From Lachnospiraceae bacterium (GTDB lineage Bacteria; Bacillota; Clostridia; Lachnospirales; Lachnospiraceae), in contig JAFTVH010000068.1 of the NCBI GenBank assembly GCA_017465845.1, positions 1 through 64,000 of the forward strand: a stretch of DNA of 64,000 nt, written 5' to 3'. A program made the translations under genes and the position numbers. Under the pieces are notes generated by a model. It was not told the DNA's origin. It worked only from the letters and a program-made list of their open reading frames with translations, and made no database searches. Shown one piece after another: positions 1-9,267 of the stretch (its first letter is position 1; each line of letters starts with the position of its first letter).

Positions 1-1126
1 CGATAATAATACCGCCGATAGAGTCATAATCTTCAGAACGAAGTTCCGTATTCAAGGCATTATTAATATCGTCCAGTTTCATGCTACCTTCCACAAGATA
101 GCAACGCTCACCAACTTCCTGAATCAATTCTTCCTCGTCTTCATCATATTCATCACGAATCTCACCGACGATTTCTTCCAGAAGGTCTTCCAAAGTGATC
201 ATACCGACAGTAGCACCGTATTCATTCAGGACAAAGGCCACATTGGTAGTTTTCTCACGCATTTCCAACATCAGGTCTGCGCTCTTTTTGAACTCATATG
301 TATAGTGAGCGTCACGCAAAATCTGCCCCACGGAGAAGTTATCAGGGTCTGCATTCAGGATAAAATCCTTGATGTTGATCAGACCGATGATATTATCTTT
401 TTCCTCCTGATAGACAGGGAGACGGGTGTACATGGATTCTCTGAATACGCTCAAAACGGTATCATAAGATGCATCTATATTCACAGTGGTCATATTGATA
501 CGGGGAATCATAATATCCTTCGCCAGAGCATCGGAGAAATCAAACACATTGTAAATCATTTCTCTTTCTTCTGTTTCGATGACTCCATCCTCATGGCTGA
601 CATCCACATAAGTCTTCAAATCGGATTCCGTCATAGCAGAAGGCCTTTGATTGGGGTCAATGTGCATCAATTTCAGGATGAGGTTGGATAAAAAGTTAAC
701 TACAATGATAACAGGCGTCAGCAGATGCATGAGTCCATAAATGATTCCGCTGTATAACAGAGAAAGCTTTTCGCTGCAGAACATAGCCCAGGTCTTGGGA
801 ACAATTTCACCGCAGAGCAGAACAACTACCGTCAAGATACCGGTTGCGATTCCAACAGCCAGATTAATCCGCATAGCAAGTGTGGTAGCAAGCGCAGAAG
901 CAGACAAATTCACGATATTATTGCCAATCAGAATCGTACTGAGCATCTTACTGTAATTACCCAGAATTTTGTTGACTTTGGCAGCGCGCTTGTCGCCTTC
1001 TTCTTCAAGCGTTCGCATACGGACACGATTCACGGTGCTAAGAGCCGTCTCTGCCGACGAAAAAAATGCGGACAGAATTACAAGAATTACCAGAACAATA
1101 AGTTGTATGACACTCGGGTCAACCAA
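1..1126 (-). CDS. CNNM/CorC (HlyC-type) membrane protein, 3' end outside window
   Basis: Reading the minus strand gives an open frame of 375 codons that leaves the window. It begins with a hydrophobic DUF21/CNNM-type segment (LILVILVILSAFFSSAE-like, then GNNIVNLSASALAT) and reaches, at the window edge, a CorC_HlyC-type end (GSMKLDDINNALNTEL). The order is therefore a membrane CNNM domain, a CBS pair and a CorC/HlyC domain, a family tied to divalent cation (Mg/Co) efflux; the haemolysin name is historical. The start is a TTG at 1126-1124, chosen because AGGAG lies nine bases upstream (1140-1136) and no ATG fits. About 50-60 C-terminal residues are probably missing. The family call is firm, the substrate is unknown. 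Confidence 0.85.
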   Translation of the reverse strand, partial: MVDPSVIQLIVLVILVILSAFFSSAETALSTVNRVRMRTLEEEGDKRAAKVNKILGNYSKMLSTILIGNNIVNLSASALATTLAMRINLAVGIATGILTVVVLLCGEIVPKTWAMFCSEKLSLLYSGIIYGLMHLLTPVIIVVNFLSNLILKLMHIDPNQRPSAMTESDLKTYVDVSHEDGVIETEEREMIYNVFDFSDALAKDIMIPRINMTTVNIDASYDTVLSVFRESMYTRLPVYQEEKDNIIGLINIKDFILNADPDNFSVGQILRDAHYTYEFKKSADLMLEMREKTTNVAFVLNEYGATVGMITLEDLLEEIVGEIRDEYDEDEEELIQEVGERCYLVEGSMKLDDINNALNTELRSEDYDSIGGIII

Positions 1127-1295
1127 AAAAAATCACTCCTTTTTCAGTGTGAACTGACACCCAAGCCAGTTCAAGTTTACAGTTGTAATAGAATATACAA
1201 TACCTCACCGGTATTTGTCAAGTTTTTAGAGCCCTTCGCATATATTTTTTATAAAAAGTTAATAGTTGTACAACTATCCTTAAAAGGAGAAACAT

Positions 1296-1685
1296 ATGCA
1301 AAGACCTACAAGAACCCCCTCCACAGAAGAAACCTTCCCAATCCTTACCTTACTAAAATGCCTGCTTGCTTCGTTCCTTGTTACAGGCCTTTTATTACTC
1401 TTCTTAGCCCTGCTCCTCTACAAACTGGGGCTCACCGAAAAAATCGTCTCAATCGCCATCATCGCCATCTACGTTCTAGCCACCTTCCTCGCCGGCTTCC
1501 TCACCGGCAAGAAGTTGAAGACCCGCAAATTCCTCTGGGGATTTCTGGAAGGGATAGCCTATTTTGCAATTCTGACTGTCCTTTCCCTAATCCTGAATAG
1601 CACCCCGGGAAGCGCCCCCAATTCCATCCTCACGACGTTTGTACTCTGCGCCGCCGGAGGAACTCTCGGCGGCATGCTAAGCTAA
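1296..1685 (+). CDS. TIGR04086-type small membrane protein
   Basis: This 129-residue protein has four predicted membrane helices (about 17-43, 52-72, 80-103 and 108-128) with short basic loops such as TGKKLKTRK. From memory it resembles the TIGR04086 family, which sits beside SCIFF and sec genes in many clostridia, and that is the arrangement here. Start at ATG 1296 with AAAGGAG just upstream. The next gene is scfA, about 120 bases downstream with its own promoter. No catalytic motif is visible and its role is unknown. Confidence 0.7.
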   Translation: MQRPTRTPSTEETFPILTLLKCLLASFLVTGLLLLFLALLLYKLGLTEKIVSIAIIAIYVLATFLAGFLTGKKLKTRKFLWGFLEGIAYFAILTVLSLILNSTPGSAPNSILTTFVLCAAGGTLGGMLS

Positions 1686-1724
1686 TATAGTCTGGATGAA
1701 TTAAACAAATTTCAAAAAAACCCT

Positions 1725-1752
1725 TTTACAAATTATGATTTTATGGTATACT
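1725..1752 (+). promoter_or_regulatory. Promoter of scfA
   Basis: A -35 box TTTACA (1725-1730), a 16-base spacer and an extended -10 (TGG then TATACT, 1747-1752) lie about 50 bases before the scfA start. Boxes are near consensus, so strong vegetative expression is expected. Start site not mapped. Confidence 0.6.
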
Positions 1753-1803
1753 ACAGAGAGTTTATTAGTCTATTGACTTTTAAAAGCATAAGGAGGCTAT
1801 AAA

Positions 1804-1947
1804 ATGAAACACATTAAGACATTAACAACAAGAGATTTAAAAGAGTCCATGAAGAAGGGCGGATGCGGTGAATGCCAGACTTCCTGCCAGTCAGCATGTA
1901 AGACTTCCTGTACCGTTGGTAACCAGAGCTGTGAGAAGCTGAAATAA
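1804..1947 (+). CDS. scfA: SCIFF ranthipeptide precursor
   Basis: This 47-residue peptide begins MKHIKTLTTRDLKESMKKGG and carries six cysteines at positions 21, 24, 28, 32, 36 and 43, spaced over the C-terminal half. That is the signature of SCIFF (six cysteines in forty-five), a near-universal clostridial peptide. The radical-SAM enzyme encoded next door (2059-3450) is known in this family to make sulfur-to-carbon thioether bonds between these cysteines and Thr/other residues; several Thr and Ser lie between the Cys. The start follows AGGAGG (1791-1796) by seven bases. The N-terminal half serves as leader. The mature product's role is not settled in the literature I know. Confidence 0.95.
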   Translation: MKHIKTLTTRDLKESMKKGGCGECQTSCQSACKTSCTVGNQSCEKLK

Positions 1948-1972
1948 GGAATAAGAAGTCCGAGACTAACGT

Positions 1973-1996
1973 AAGCAGCGATTCCTGTCGCTGCTT
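1973..1996 (+). terminator. Hairpin between scfA and scfB
   Basis: AAGCAGCGA (1973-1981) and TCGCTGCTT (1988-1996) form a perfect 9-bp stem with a 6-base loop, followed only by AATCTTTGTT rather than a long U tract. It is placed to end or thin out transcription after the peptide gene, which would give more peptide than enzyme. Could instead protect the scfA 3' end. Confidence 0.55.
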
Positions 1997-2058
1997 AATC
2001 TTTGTTGTAGAGGAAATGCGTTTGTTCGCAAAAAGAGAACTAGAAAGGAAATATACCT

Positions 2059-3450
2059 GTGATACATCAGTATAAAAATAACGGGTTCAATATCGTAATG
2101 GATGTGAACAGCGGTTCCATTCATGTGGTGGATGAAATCGTATATGATATGATTCCACTGGTGGAACCCCTGGTAAACGAAGGCATCAAGGATCCTGATA
2201 CCATCAAGGCAGCAGTATTAAATCTGGCAAATATCCCTTATCCGGATGAACAGATCGTGGAAGCTGTGGATGAGGTACTGGCTCTTGAAAAAGAAGGGCA
2301 GCTATTTGCTCCTGATATTTATGAGAATTATGTATTTGATTTTAAGAAAAGGCAGACGGTAGTTAAGGCATTGTGTCTGCACATTGCTCACGACTGCAAT
2401 CTGGCTTGTCAGTATTGTTTTGCGGAAGAAGGCGAATATCACGGCAGAAGAGCATTGATGAGCTTTGAAGTGGGAAAGAAGGCGCTGGATTTTCTGGTAG
2501 CCAATTCCGGCAACCGCGTCAACCTGGAAGTGGATTTCTTTGGCGGAGAGCCGCTGATGAACTGGCAGGTGGTTAAAGACCTGGTAGCTTACGGCAGAAG
2601 CCTGGAGGAACCTCATAATAAGAAATTTCGTTTCACACTGACCACCAATGGTGTGCTGTTAAATGATGACATTCTGGAATTTGCCAATAAGGAAATGGCG
2701 AATATCGTTTTGAGCATTGACGGACGTAAGGAAGTGCATGATAAGATGCGTCCGTTCCGCGGCGGTCAGGGCAGCTATGACTTGATCGTACCTAAGTTCC
2801 GGAAGGTGGCTGAGAGCAGGAATCAGACGAATTATTATGTGAGAGGTACGTTTACGCATAATAACCTGGACTTTGCAGAGGACGTGCTGCATCTCGCAGA
2901 TCTTGGCTTTGAACAGATTTCCGTGGAGCCGGTAGTAGCGCAGCCTACCGATTCTTATGCGATTCAGGAGGCAGATATTCCCGGGCTGAAAGAGGAATAT
3001 GATAAGCTGGCGGTAGAGATGATCAAGCGTCGCAGAGAGGGAAGACCTTTCAACTTCTTCCATTTCATGATCGATCTGCAGGGCGGTCCTTGTGTGGCAA
3101 AGAGACTTTCCGGCTGTGGTTCCGGTACAGAGTATCTGGCAGTAACACCCTGGGGAGATTTGTATCCCTGCCATCAGTTTGTGGGAAATGAAAAGTTCCT
3201 CATGGGCAATGTGGATGATGGAATCGTAAGAGAGGACATCAGAGACGAATTCAAATGCTGTAATGTCTATGCCAAGGACAAGTGCAAGAAGTGCTTTGCC
3301 AAGTTCTACTGCAGCGGCGGATGTGCTGCCAATTCTTACAATTTCCATGGCAATATCAATGATGCATATGACATCGGCTGTGAATTGCAGAGGAAGAGAA
3401 TCGAATGTGCAATCATGCTGAAGGCCGCACAGGCTGAGGATGAGGCATAA
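2059..3450 (+). CDS. scfB: SCIFF radical-SAM maturase
   Basis: This 463-residue enzyme matures the SCIFF peptide by forming thioether crosslinks. An N-terminal RiPP-recognition-like segment (about 1-90) precedes the radical-SAM cluster motif CX3CX2C at C113, C117 and C120. A GGEP motif follows (DFFGGEPL), and the C-terminal part is a SPASM domain with many cysteines (YPCHQF, CKKCFAKFYCSGGCAANS) that bind auxiliary Fe-S clusters. The start is GTG 2059, about ten bases after AAGGA (2045-2049); no closer ATG exists in frame. It directly follows scfA and precedes secDF, the usual order in clostridia. Confidence 0.95.
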   Translation: MIHQYKNNGFNIVMDVNSGSIHVVDEIVYDMIPLVEPLVNEGIKDPDTIKAAVLNLANIPYPDEQIVEAVDEVLALEKEGQLFAPDIYENYVFDFKKRQTVVKALCLHIAHDCNLACQYCFAEEGEYHGRRALMSFEVGKKALDFLVANSGNRVNLEVDFFGGEPLMNWQVVKDLVAYGRSLEEPHNKKFRFTLTTNGVLLNDDILEFANKEMANIVLSIDGRKEVHDKMRPFRGGQGSYDLIVPKFRKVAESRNQTNYYVRGTFTHNNLDFAEDVLHLADLGFEQISVEPVVAQPTDSYAIQEADIPGLKEEYDKLAVEMIKRRREGRPFNFFHFMIDLQGGPCVAKRLSGCGSGTEYLAVTPWGDLYPCHQFVGNEKFLMGNVDDGIVREDIRDEFKCCNVYAKDKCKKCFAKFYCSGGCAANSYNFHGNINDAYDIGCELQRKRIECAIMLKAAQAEDEA

Positions 3451-3486
3451 CGATAGAAACACAAGGAAAGAATGGAGAGAAGAGAC

Positions 3487-5736
3487 ATGAAGAAAAGTAA
3501 GGCAATTGTAATCCTGCTTGTCATGGTGATCGCACTGCTCGGAGTCGGTTATATCGATATCTGGGGTGTAAATGCTGATGGTTCGGGAAGTGCTTCCGAC
3601 ATCAAGCTGGGTCTTGACCTGGCAGGCGGTGTCAGTATTACATATCAGGTAGTGGGAGATGAAGAGCCCAGTGCTACCGATATGAGTGATACGGTGGCCA
3701 AGCTGCAGAAGCGTGTATACAATTACAGCACTGAAGCAATTGTATATCAGGAAGGTGCAGACAGAATTAATATTGAAATCCCCGGCGTATCAGATGCAAA
3801 CGCCATCCTGCAGGAACTGGGAAAGCCCGGTTCATTGTATTTCATTGCCGAGACGGATGCTGACGGTAATGCTAACTACAGCATGCAGTTGAATGCAAAC
3901 GGGTATTATGAGTATGCTTTGAACAAGACTATTGAAGAACTGGAAGCAGACGGTTCCATAGTTCTTGTGGGTACTGATATCAAGGACGCTCAGGCAGGAA
4001 GTCAGCAGGATCAGCTTGGCAATTCAGAGTTCATGGTACATTTGACCATGACAGACGAAGGAAAAGAAAAATTTGCCGAAGCTACCAGAAAAGCTTATGA
4101 CAACGATGAGACACTTGGTATCTACTATGATGGCAGTTTTGTCAGTGTACTTTCTGTAAATGCAGTACTGACAGACGGAACTGCTTCAATCAGTCCTATG
4201 GAGTCATATGAAGCTGCTGAAAATCTGGCATCTACCATCCGTATCGGTGGTCTGAAGCTGGAACTGGAAGAGCTGCACTCTAAAGTAGTAGGTGCACAGC
4301 TTGGTGTAGAAGCCATCGATACCAGCTTGAAGGCAGGTGCTATCGGTTTTGTAATTGTAGTTATTTTCATGATAGCAGTATATTATATCGCAGGTGTGGC
4401 ATCTACAATTGGCTTGAGCTTGTATGTAGCACTGATCGTGCTTCTTTTGAATGGTTTTGACATGACCCTGACGTTGTCCGGTATCGCAGGTATCATCCTG
4501 TCCATCGGTATGGCAGTAGATGCCAATGTTATCATCTTTGCACGTATCAGAGAAGAAATTGCAGCCGGAATGTCTGTAAAGACTGCTATGAAGGTTGGTT
4601 TTGATAAGGCACTGTCTGCTATCGTTGACGGTAATATCACCACCCTGATTGCGGCAGGCGTGCTTCTTTTACTGGCTCCCGGAAGTGTGAAGGGCTTTGC
4701 ACAGACACTGGCTCTTGGTATCGTATTGTCCATGTTCACTGCACTTGTCATCACCAAGCTGATTATGCAGGCTTTCTATGCGCTGGGTATCAGAGACAAG
4801 AAGTGGTATGGTGTGGCGAAAGAGCATAAGACCATTGATTTCCTCTCCAAAAAGGGAATCTTCTTTGGTATCTCCATTGCAGTCATTGCTGCAGGATTTA
4901 TCGTAATGGGTGTGAATAAAGTGACCACCGGTGATGCGCTGAACTTCAGCCTGGAATTCAAGGGAGGTACCGCTACCACGGTAACCTTTAACAGCAATAA
5001 GACCCTGGAAGAGGTTAACAGCGAAATCGTTCCTCTGGTTGAGGAGATTATCGGAAGTGCAGTTCAGATTCAGACTGTTCAGGATTCCAATGAAGTAATC
5101 TTCAAGACTTCTACACTTGATGTAGAGCAGAGAGAAGCACTGAATGAGATGTTTACAGAGACCTTTGGGGTAAAAGAAGACAAGATTACTTCCGAGACCA
5201 TCAGTTCCACTATCAGTGACGAGATGACAAGAGATACGATTATTGCGGTTATCGTAGCTATTGTATGTATGCTGATTTATATTCGCGTACGTTTCAGCGA
5301 TATCCGTTTTGGTGTCAGCAGCGTAGTGGCACTTCTTCATGATGTATTGGTTGTACTTGCTTTCTATGCAGTGGCAAGAGTATCTGTGGGTAACACCTTT
5401 ATTGCGTGTATGCTGACCATAGTAGGTTATTCCATCAATGCAACCATCGTTATCTTCGACCGTGTAAGGGAGAACATGAATACGATGACCAAGAAAGATA
5501 CCTTAAAGGATGTGGTGAATAAGAGCATCACTCAGACATTGTCCAGAAGTATCTTTACATCACTTACGACTTTCATCATGGTAGCTGCTCTGTATATTCT
5601 GGGTGTAACCAGTATCCGTGACTTTGCACTGCCTTTGATGGTAGGTATCGTGGCAGGTGCTTATTCCTCTGTGTGCCTCACAGGTGCAGTATGGTATGTG
5701 CTGAGAACAAAGTTCCCGCCTAAGGCAAGCAACTAA
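3487..5736 (+). CDS. secDF: Fused protein-export membrane protein SecDF
   Basis: This 749-residue protein joins SecD and SecF, the proton-driven partners of SecYEG that pull exported proteins across the membrane. The SecD half has one N-terminal helix, the GLDLAGG motif (residues 42-48), a large external domain and a five-helix block starting near residue 275. The SecF half begins near residue 460 with its own helix, a FKGGT motif and a second five-helix block with SINATIVIFDRVRE. ATG 3487 is preferred over ATG 3472 because GGAGAG sits seven bases before it and gives MKKSKAIVILL. A strong terminator follows at 5772. Fusion is normal in Bacillota. Confidence 0.95.
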   Translation: MKKSKAIVILLVMVIALLGVGYIDIWGVNADGSGSASDIKLGLDLAGGVSITYQVVGDEEPSATDMSDTVAKLQKRVYNYSTEAIVYQEGADRINIEIPGVSDANAILQELGKPGSLYFIAETDADGNANYSMQLNANGYYEYALNKTIEELEADGSIVLVGTDIKDAQAGSQQDQLGNSEFMVHLTMTDEGKEKFAEATRKAYDNDETLGIYYDGSFVSVLSVNAVLTDGTASISPMESYEAAENLASTIRIGGLKLELEELHSKVVGAQLGVEAIDTSLKAGAIGFVIVVIFMIAVYYIAGVASTIGLSLYVALIVLLLNGFDMTLTLSGIAGIILSIGMAVDANVIIFARIREEIAAGMSVKTAMKVGFDKALSAIVDGNITTLIAAGVLLLLAPGSVKGFAQTLALGIVLSMFTALVITKLIMQAFYALGIRDKKWYGVAKEHKTIDFLSKKGIFFGISIAVIAAGFIVMGVNKVTTGDALNFSLEFKGGTATTVTFNSNKTLEEVNSEIVPLVEEIIGSAVQIQTVQDSNEVIFKTSTLDVEQREALNEMFTETFGVKEDKITSETISSTISDEMTRDTIIAVIVAIVCMLIYIRVRFSDIRFGVSSVVALLHDVLVVLAFYAVARVSVGNTFIACMLTIVGYSINATIVIFDRVRENMNTMTKKDTLKDVVNKSITQTLSRSIFTSLTTFIMVAALYILGVTSIRDFALPLMVGIVAGAYSSVCLTGAVWYVLRTKFPPKASN

Positions 5737-5771
5737 AAACGGTCTGATGCAGATTAATAAAAATAAGTGAC

Positions 5772-5809
5772 AAAAAAGAATCCGGAGATGTTTCTCAGGA
5801 TTCTTTTTT
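5772..5809. terminator. Bidirectional terminator secDF / sensor kinase
   Basis: AAAAAAGAATCC (5772-5783) pairs perfectly with GGATTCTTTTTT (5798-5809). Poly-T on one strand and poly-A on the other let it serve both converging genes; the kinase stop lies within a few bases. Confidence 0.85.
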
Positions 5810-5811
5810 AT

Positions 5812-7047
5812 TCATATTGGAAAAGAGGCATTTATTTGTAGAGAAGGCTCCTCACCTGCCTTTGCCTGAATCTTTCCATTATGTGCTGCCACGATTGCTT
5901 TTGCTACAGACAGGCCAATTCCGTATCCTCCCGTTTGGGAGTTACGGGATGGATCTATCCGATAAAAGCGATCAAATAATAAGGGCAGGCTTTCCCCGGG
6001 GATAGGATATTCAGTCGTATTCGTTACAGATAATACCAGCATTTTATTCTGTTTTTCCAGTGCCAGAGAAACAGTGCCATTGTCAGGAGAATATTTCAGC
6101 GCATTATCTAACAGGATGCTGATTAATTGTCGGATTGCTTTTTCATTGCCTGTTAGGGACAACATTGGTTGGATATGACACAAAAAAGTTTTCCCTTGCG
6201 TCTGAGCCAATGCCTGAAAAGATAAGGCCGTTTCACTTACTAAATCTGAAAAAGAAAATTCGATCATTTGCATGGAATCAGATGATTCCTCCATCCGGGC
6301 CAGATAAACAAGATCATTTGTCAATGAAGTCAGCCTTTTGGCCTGTTTCTGTATATCTTCCAACCATTCATTTTTGCCGAATTCCATTTCCAGAACGTCT
6401 GCATCCGCATTAATAATGGTTAATGGTGTTTTTATTTCATGACCTGCATCTGTAATAAAGCGTTTCTGCTTTTCGTAGCTTTCGGAAATCGGACGTACAA
6501 TTTTGTTGGAGAAAAAAATGATAATAGTAAACACCAAAATGTAACCGGCAATGGAAATTCCCACACTTGCAAGAAGAAAATCTCTGAAGGAATCAAGTTT
6601 TCTTCCGCAATCCAGAAATATAACTCGTGTGACACTATCTTCCCTCTGAACCATATAGCGGAAATCATCAACAAATCCGTGATCGCGATTTTTACTTATG
6701 ACAGTTTGGGCATACTTGATGGCTTTCGAAGTATCAACGGAAATAATACGGCTTGTCTCTGCCTGATTCACAGTATAAGAGTCACTGTTCAGCGAAACAG
6801 AAAAGTACCTGGACTCATACGGGATCTCAGGGGACATATCCGGCAGCAGCTCATTACTCTTTTTTCCTCTATTCTTTATGGAAGGGAAGGAGCCTTTATT
6901 TTCCGATAAGATTGCAAGAACATCATCTGCATCCTCAGCGACTCCGTTATAGTTTACAATATTAATACCGGCAATGATGATGGTAAGTACGAGGAATAGA
7001 GCAGTCATTGATAGCAGGATAAATTTTATTTGTAGTTTTTTTATCAT
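5812..7047 (-). CDS. Sensor histidine kinase
   Basis: This 411-residue kinase has a first membrane helix (about 8-30), an extracellular sensor region of about 130 residues, a second helix (160-180), an H box with phospho-acceptor H203 in DAGHEIKTPLT, an N box with N315 (LLDNALKYS) and a G box GGYGIGLS (373-380). The frame is open upstream, but ATG 7047 was chosen because it overlaps the regulator's stop as ATGA, the normal coupled arrangement, and gives a clean MIKKLQ N-terminus before the helix. It pairs with the response regulator just upstream and diverges from the VTC operon. Signal unknown; control of the divergent operon is a guess from position. Confidence 0.9.
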   Translation of the reverse strand: MIKKLQIKFILLSMTALFLVLTIIIAGINIVNYNGVAEDADDVLAILSENKGSFPSIKNRGKKSNELLPDMSPEIPYESRYFSVSLNSDSYTVNQAETSRIISVDTSKAIKYAQTVISKNRDHGFVDDFRYMVQREDSVTRVIFLDCGRKLDSFRDFLLASVGISIAGYILVFTIIIFFSNKIVRPISESYEKQKRFITDAGHEIKTPLTIINADADVLEMEFGKNEWLEDIQKQAKRLTSLTNDLVYLARMEESSDSMQMIEFSFSDLVSETALSFQALAQTQGKTFLCHIQPMLSLTGNEKAIRQLISILLDNALKYSPDNGTVSLALEKQNKMLVLSVTNTTEYPIPGESLPLLFDRFYRIDPSRNSQTGGYGIGLSVAKAIVAAHNGKIQAKAGEEPSLQINASFPI

Positions 7048-7715
7048 GAGTTTTCCTCCAGTGAGTATCCTGCATTGCGCGCTGCTTTGATTTGGATATT
7101 GGCATGAAGGGCACTGAGCTTTTTGCGCAGATAAGAGATATATACCCAAACTACATTGATTTCTGCCTCAGAATCATAGCCCCATATTTTCTCCATGAGT
7201 CTTTCCGTTGAGAAGAGATTTTGCGGATTGGACATGAAAATCTCCATCATCTGGAATTCCTTATTTGCCAATCGAAAGCTGCCGGAGGGAGAGGAAAGCT
7301 CGAAGGTTGCCAGATCCAGTGTGATGTTTCCAAAGGTCAGCTTGGAAGCTACGGTATTTTGGTTTCTGGTCATAGCACGGATCCTTGCGAGAAGTTCCCT
7401 GGTATCAAATGGTTTTGTCAGGTAATCATTGGCTCCGCTATCCAATCCCAATACCTTTTCATCAATTTCTGATTTTGCTGTCAATATTAAAACAGGAATG
7501 AAATTGCCTTGCGCTCTCAGTTTTTGGAGTACTGTGATTCCGTCCATTTTAGGCATCATAATATCCAGAATGGCAGCATCATATTCGCCGGTTTCAAGGT
7601 AAGCGAGAGCATCTTCCCCATTGTAGACAGCTTCTGCTGTGTAATTATTCTTCTCTAATATTTTAACAAGAGCCCTTGATAAAGAGTGTTCGTCTTCTGC
7701 CAGTAATAATCTCAT
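7044..7715 (-). CDS. OmpR-family response regulator
   Basis: This 223-residue protein has a receiver domain (acidic E7/D8, phospho-site D51 in AAILDIMMP, K101 in LTKPF) and a C-terminal winged helix (about 125-220, ending in the WVYISYLRKKL recognition region). It is first in a two-gene operon with the kinase at 5812-7047, overlapping by four bases. It starts 130 bases from the divergent VTC-DUF4956 operon, which it may control. Confidence 0.93.
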   Translation of the reverse strand: MRLLLAEDEHSLSRALVKILEKNNYTAEAVYNGEDALAYLETGEYDAAILDIMMPKMDGITVLQKLRAQGNFIPVLILTAKSEIDEKVLGLDSGANDYLTKPFDTRELLARIRAMTRNQNTVASKLTFGNITLDLATFELSSPSGSFRLANKEFQMMEIFMSNPQNLFSTERLMEKIWGYDSEAEINVVWVYISYLRKKLSALHANIQIKAARNAGYSLEENS

Positions 7716-7845
7716 AGTACACCTGCTTTCTGTTTTTTACCAGTATATCATATCTCACAAATAATAAATAGAAATAAAATGAAAGTATTTTTAAGTCCAG
7801 TTAGGGTTTGTCTTATATACTTTCACCTATGAGGAGGTAACTGCT
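7716..7845. promoter_or_regulatory. Divergent promoter region, response regulator / VTC operon
   Basis: These AT-rich 130 bases hold both outward promoters. A GAAAGTAT stretch (about 7780) and TACTTTC (about 7820) form a loose inverted repeat that could be a regulator site. I could not assign -35/-10 boxes with confidence. Confidence 0.4.
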
Positions 7846-8565
7846 ATGGCTTATCAAGCTGTTTTCAAAAGATATGAATTGAAATATCTGCTCACAGCGG
7901 AGCAGAAAGCAAAGATAGTTGAAGCAATGGAGCCCTATATGGCTTTGGACAAATATGGACGCACCACAATCCGTAATATCTATTTTGATACTGACAATTA
8001 CCGGCTGGTTCGTCACTCAATTGACAGACCGGCCTACAAAGAAAAACTGAGAATGCGGAGTTATAGCAAAGCCAGTCCGGGGAGTACTGTTTTTGTGGAA
8101 TTGAAAAAGAAGTATGATTCCGTAGTGTATAAGCGTCGTGTATCAATGACAGAAGAGGAGGCAATGGAGTGGGTGACAGGTGTAGCGCATTGCAGGCAGG
8201 AAACGCAGATTTCGGATGAAATCGATTATTTTCTGTCTTATTATGAGACTTTGCATCCTGTAGTATTCCTTTCCTATGAAAGGGAGGCATTCTATGCAAA
8301 AGACGGAAGTGATTTTCGCGTGACCTTTGACGATCATATTCTCTGCCGCCGGGAAGAATTGTCGCTGGAATCGGATGTGTGGGGAACTTCCTTATTGGAA
8401 GACGGGATGGTATTGATGGAAATCAAGTGCTCAGGAGGGATTCCTTTGTGGATGACCCATGTGCTGTCCCGGGAACATATTTACAAAACCTCTTTTTCAA
8501 AATACGGCACTGCTTATCAGACAATGATTTATCAAAATACAAAAGGAGACTTATTATATGTCTAA
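7846..8565 (+). CDS. VTC-domain polyphosphate polymerase
   Basis: This 239-residue protein matches the VTC (triphosphate tunnel) domain that in yeast VTC4 makes polyphosphate from ATP. Seen here: the KRYELKYLL start with basic/acidic alternation, IYFDTDNY, RMRSY, VELKKKYDSVVYKRR and a late MEIKC strand, which are the charged tunnel strands. It starts after GAGGAGGT and its end overlaps the DUF4956 gene by eight bases. In bacteria VTC domains commonly pair with DUF4956 membrane proteins, as here. Polymerase activity is inferred from family; the last operon gene suggests a cell-surface role. Confidence 0.85.
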   Translation: MAYQAVFKRYELKYLLTAEQKAKIVEAMEPYMALDKYGRTTIRNIYFDTDNYRLVRHSIDRPAYKEKLRMRSYSKASPGSTVFVELKKKYDSVVYKRRVSMTEEEAMEWVTGVAHCRQETQISDEIDYFLSYYETLHPVVFLSYEREAFYAKDGSDFRVTFDDHILCRREELSLESDVWGTSLLEDGMVLMEIKCSGGIPLWMTHVLSREHIYKTSFSKYGTAYQTMIYQNTKGDLLYV

Positions 8566-9250
8566 TATTTTTCGCGGGCTGTTTGACACGGATATGACAA
8601 GTGTCATCAGCGTAACTGACTTTTTTTTATGTATCGGCTGTTCCCTGTTGATCGGCCTTATTCTGGCGTTTAGTTTTATGTACCGTTCCCATTATACCAA
8701 GAGCTTTGTTGTGACGTTAGCGCTGCTGCCTGCAGTTGTCTGCGTTGTCATCATGATGGTCAATGGCAATGTTGGAGCGGGTGTGGCAGTTGCCGGGGCA
8801 TTCAGCCTTGTGCGCTTTCGCTCTGCACCCGGTACCGCGAAAGAAATTACCATGCTGTTTTTGGCTATGGGTGCGGGCTTGATTGCAGGTATGGGCTACT
8901 TGAGTTTTGCACTGCTGTTCACTATTATTATGTGTCTGCTCAACATAGTTTACAATCGGCTGGATTTTGGCACGAAAAGAAACGCTGCTATTTATAAGAC
9001 ACTGAACATCACAATTCCCGAAGATTTGGATTATTCGGATGTATTTGACGGTATTCTGGAGGAGTATGCCACTTCTTTTGAACTGGTTCGCGTGAAAACG
9101 ACCAACATGGGAAGTATGTTCCGGCTTACATATAACTTGACATTAAAAGAAGCGGTAAAAGAAAAAGAAATGATTGATAAACTTCGCTGCAGAAACGGAA
9201 ATCTGGAAATCACTGTTTCCAAGCAAGAGACAACCGTTGCAGAGCTGTAA
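8558..9250 (+). CDS. DUF4956 membrane protein
   Basis: This 230-residue protein has four predicted membrane helices in residues 20-130, followed by a soluble C-terminal domain of about 100 residues. The motif AGAFSLVRFRSAPGTAKEI between helices is the conserved part of DUF4956. It overlaps the VTC gene by eight bases and is followed 17 bases later by a lipoprotein gene. Its biochemical role is unknown; co-occurrence with VTC suggests it anchors or feeds the polymerase. Confidence 0.85.
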   Translation: MSNIFRGLFDTDMTSVISVTDFFLCIGCSLLIGLILAFSFMYRSHYTKSFVVTLALLPAVVCVVIMMVNGNVGAGVAVAGAFSLVRFRSAPGTAKEITMLFLAMGAGLIAGMGYLSFALLFTIIMCLLNIVYNRLDFGTKRNAAIYKTLNITIPEDLDYSDVFDGILEEYATSFELVRVKTTNMGSMFRLTYNLTLKEAVKEKEMIDKLRCRNGNLEITVSKQETTVAEL

Positions 9251-9267
9251 AGAGGAGGTCAGGTTGA

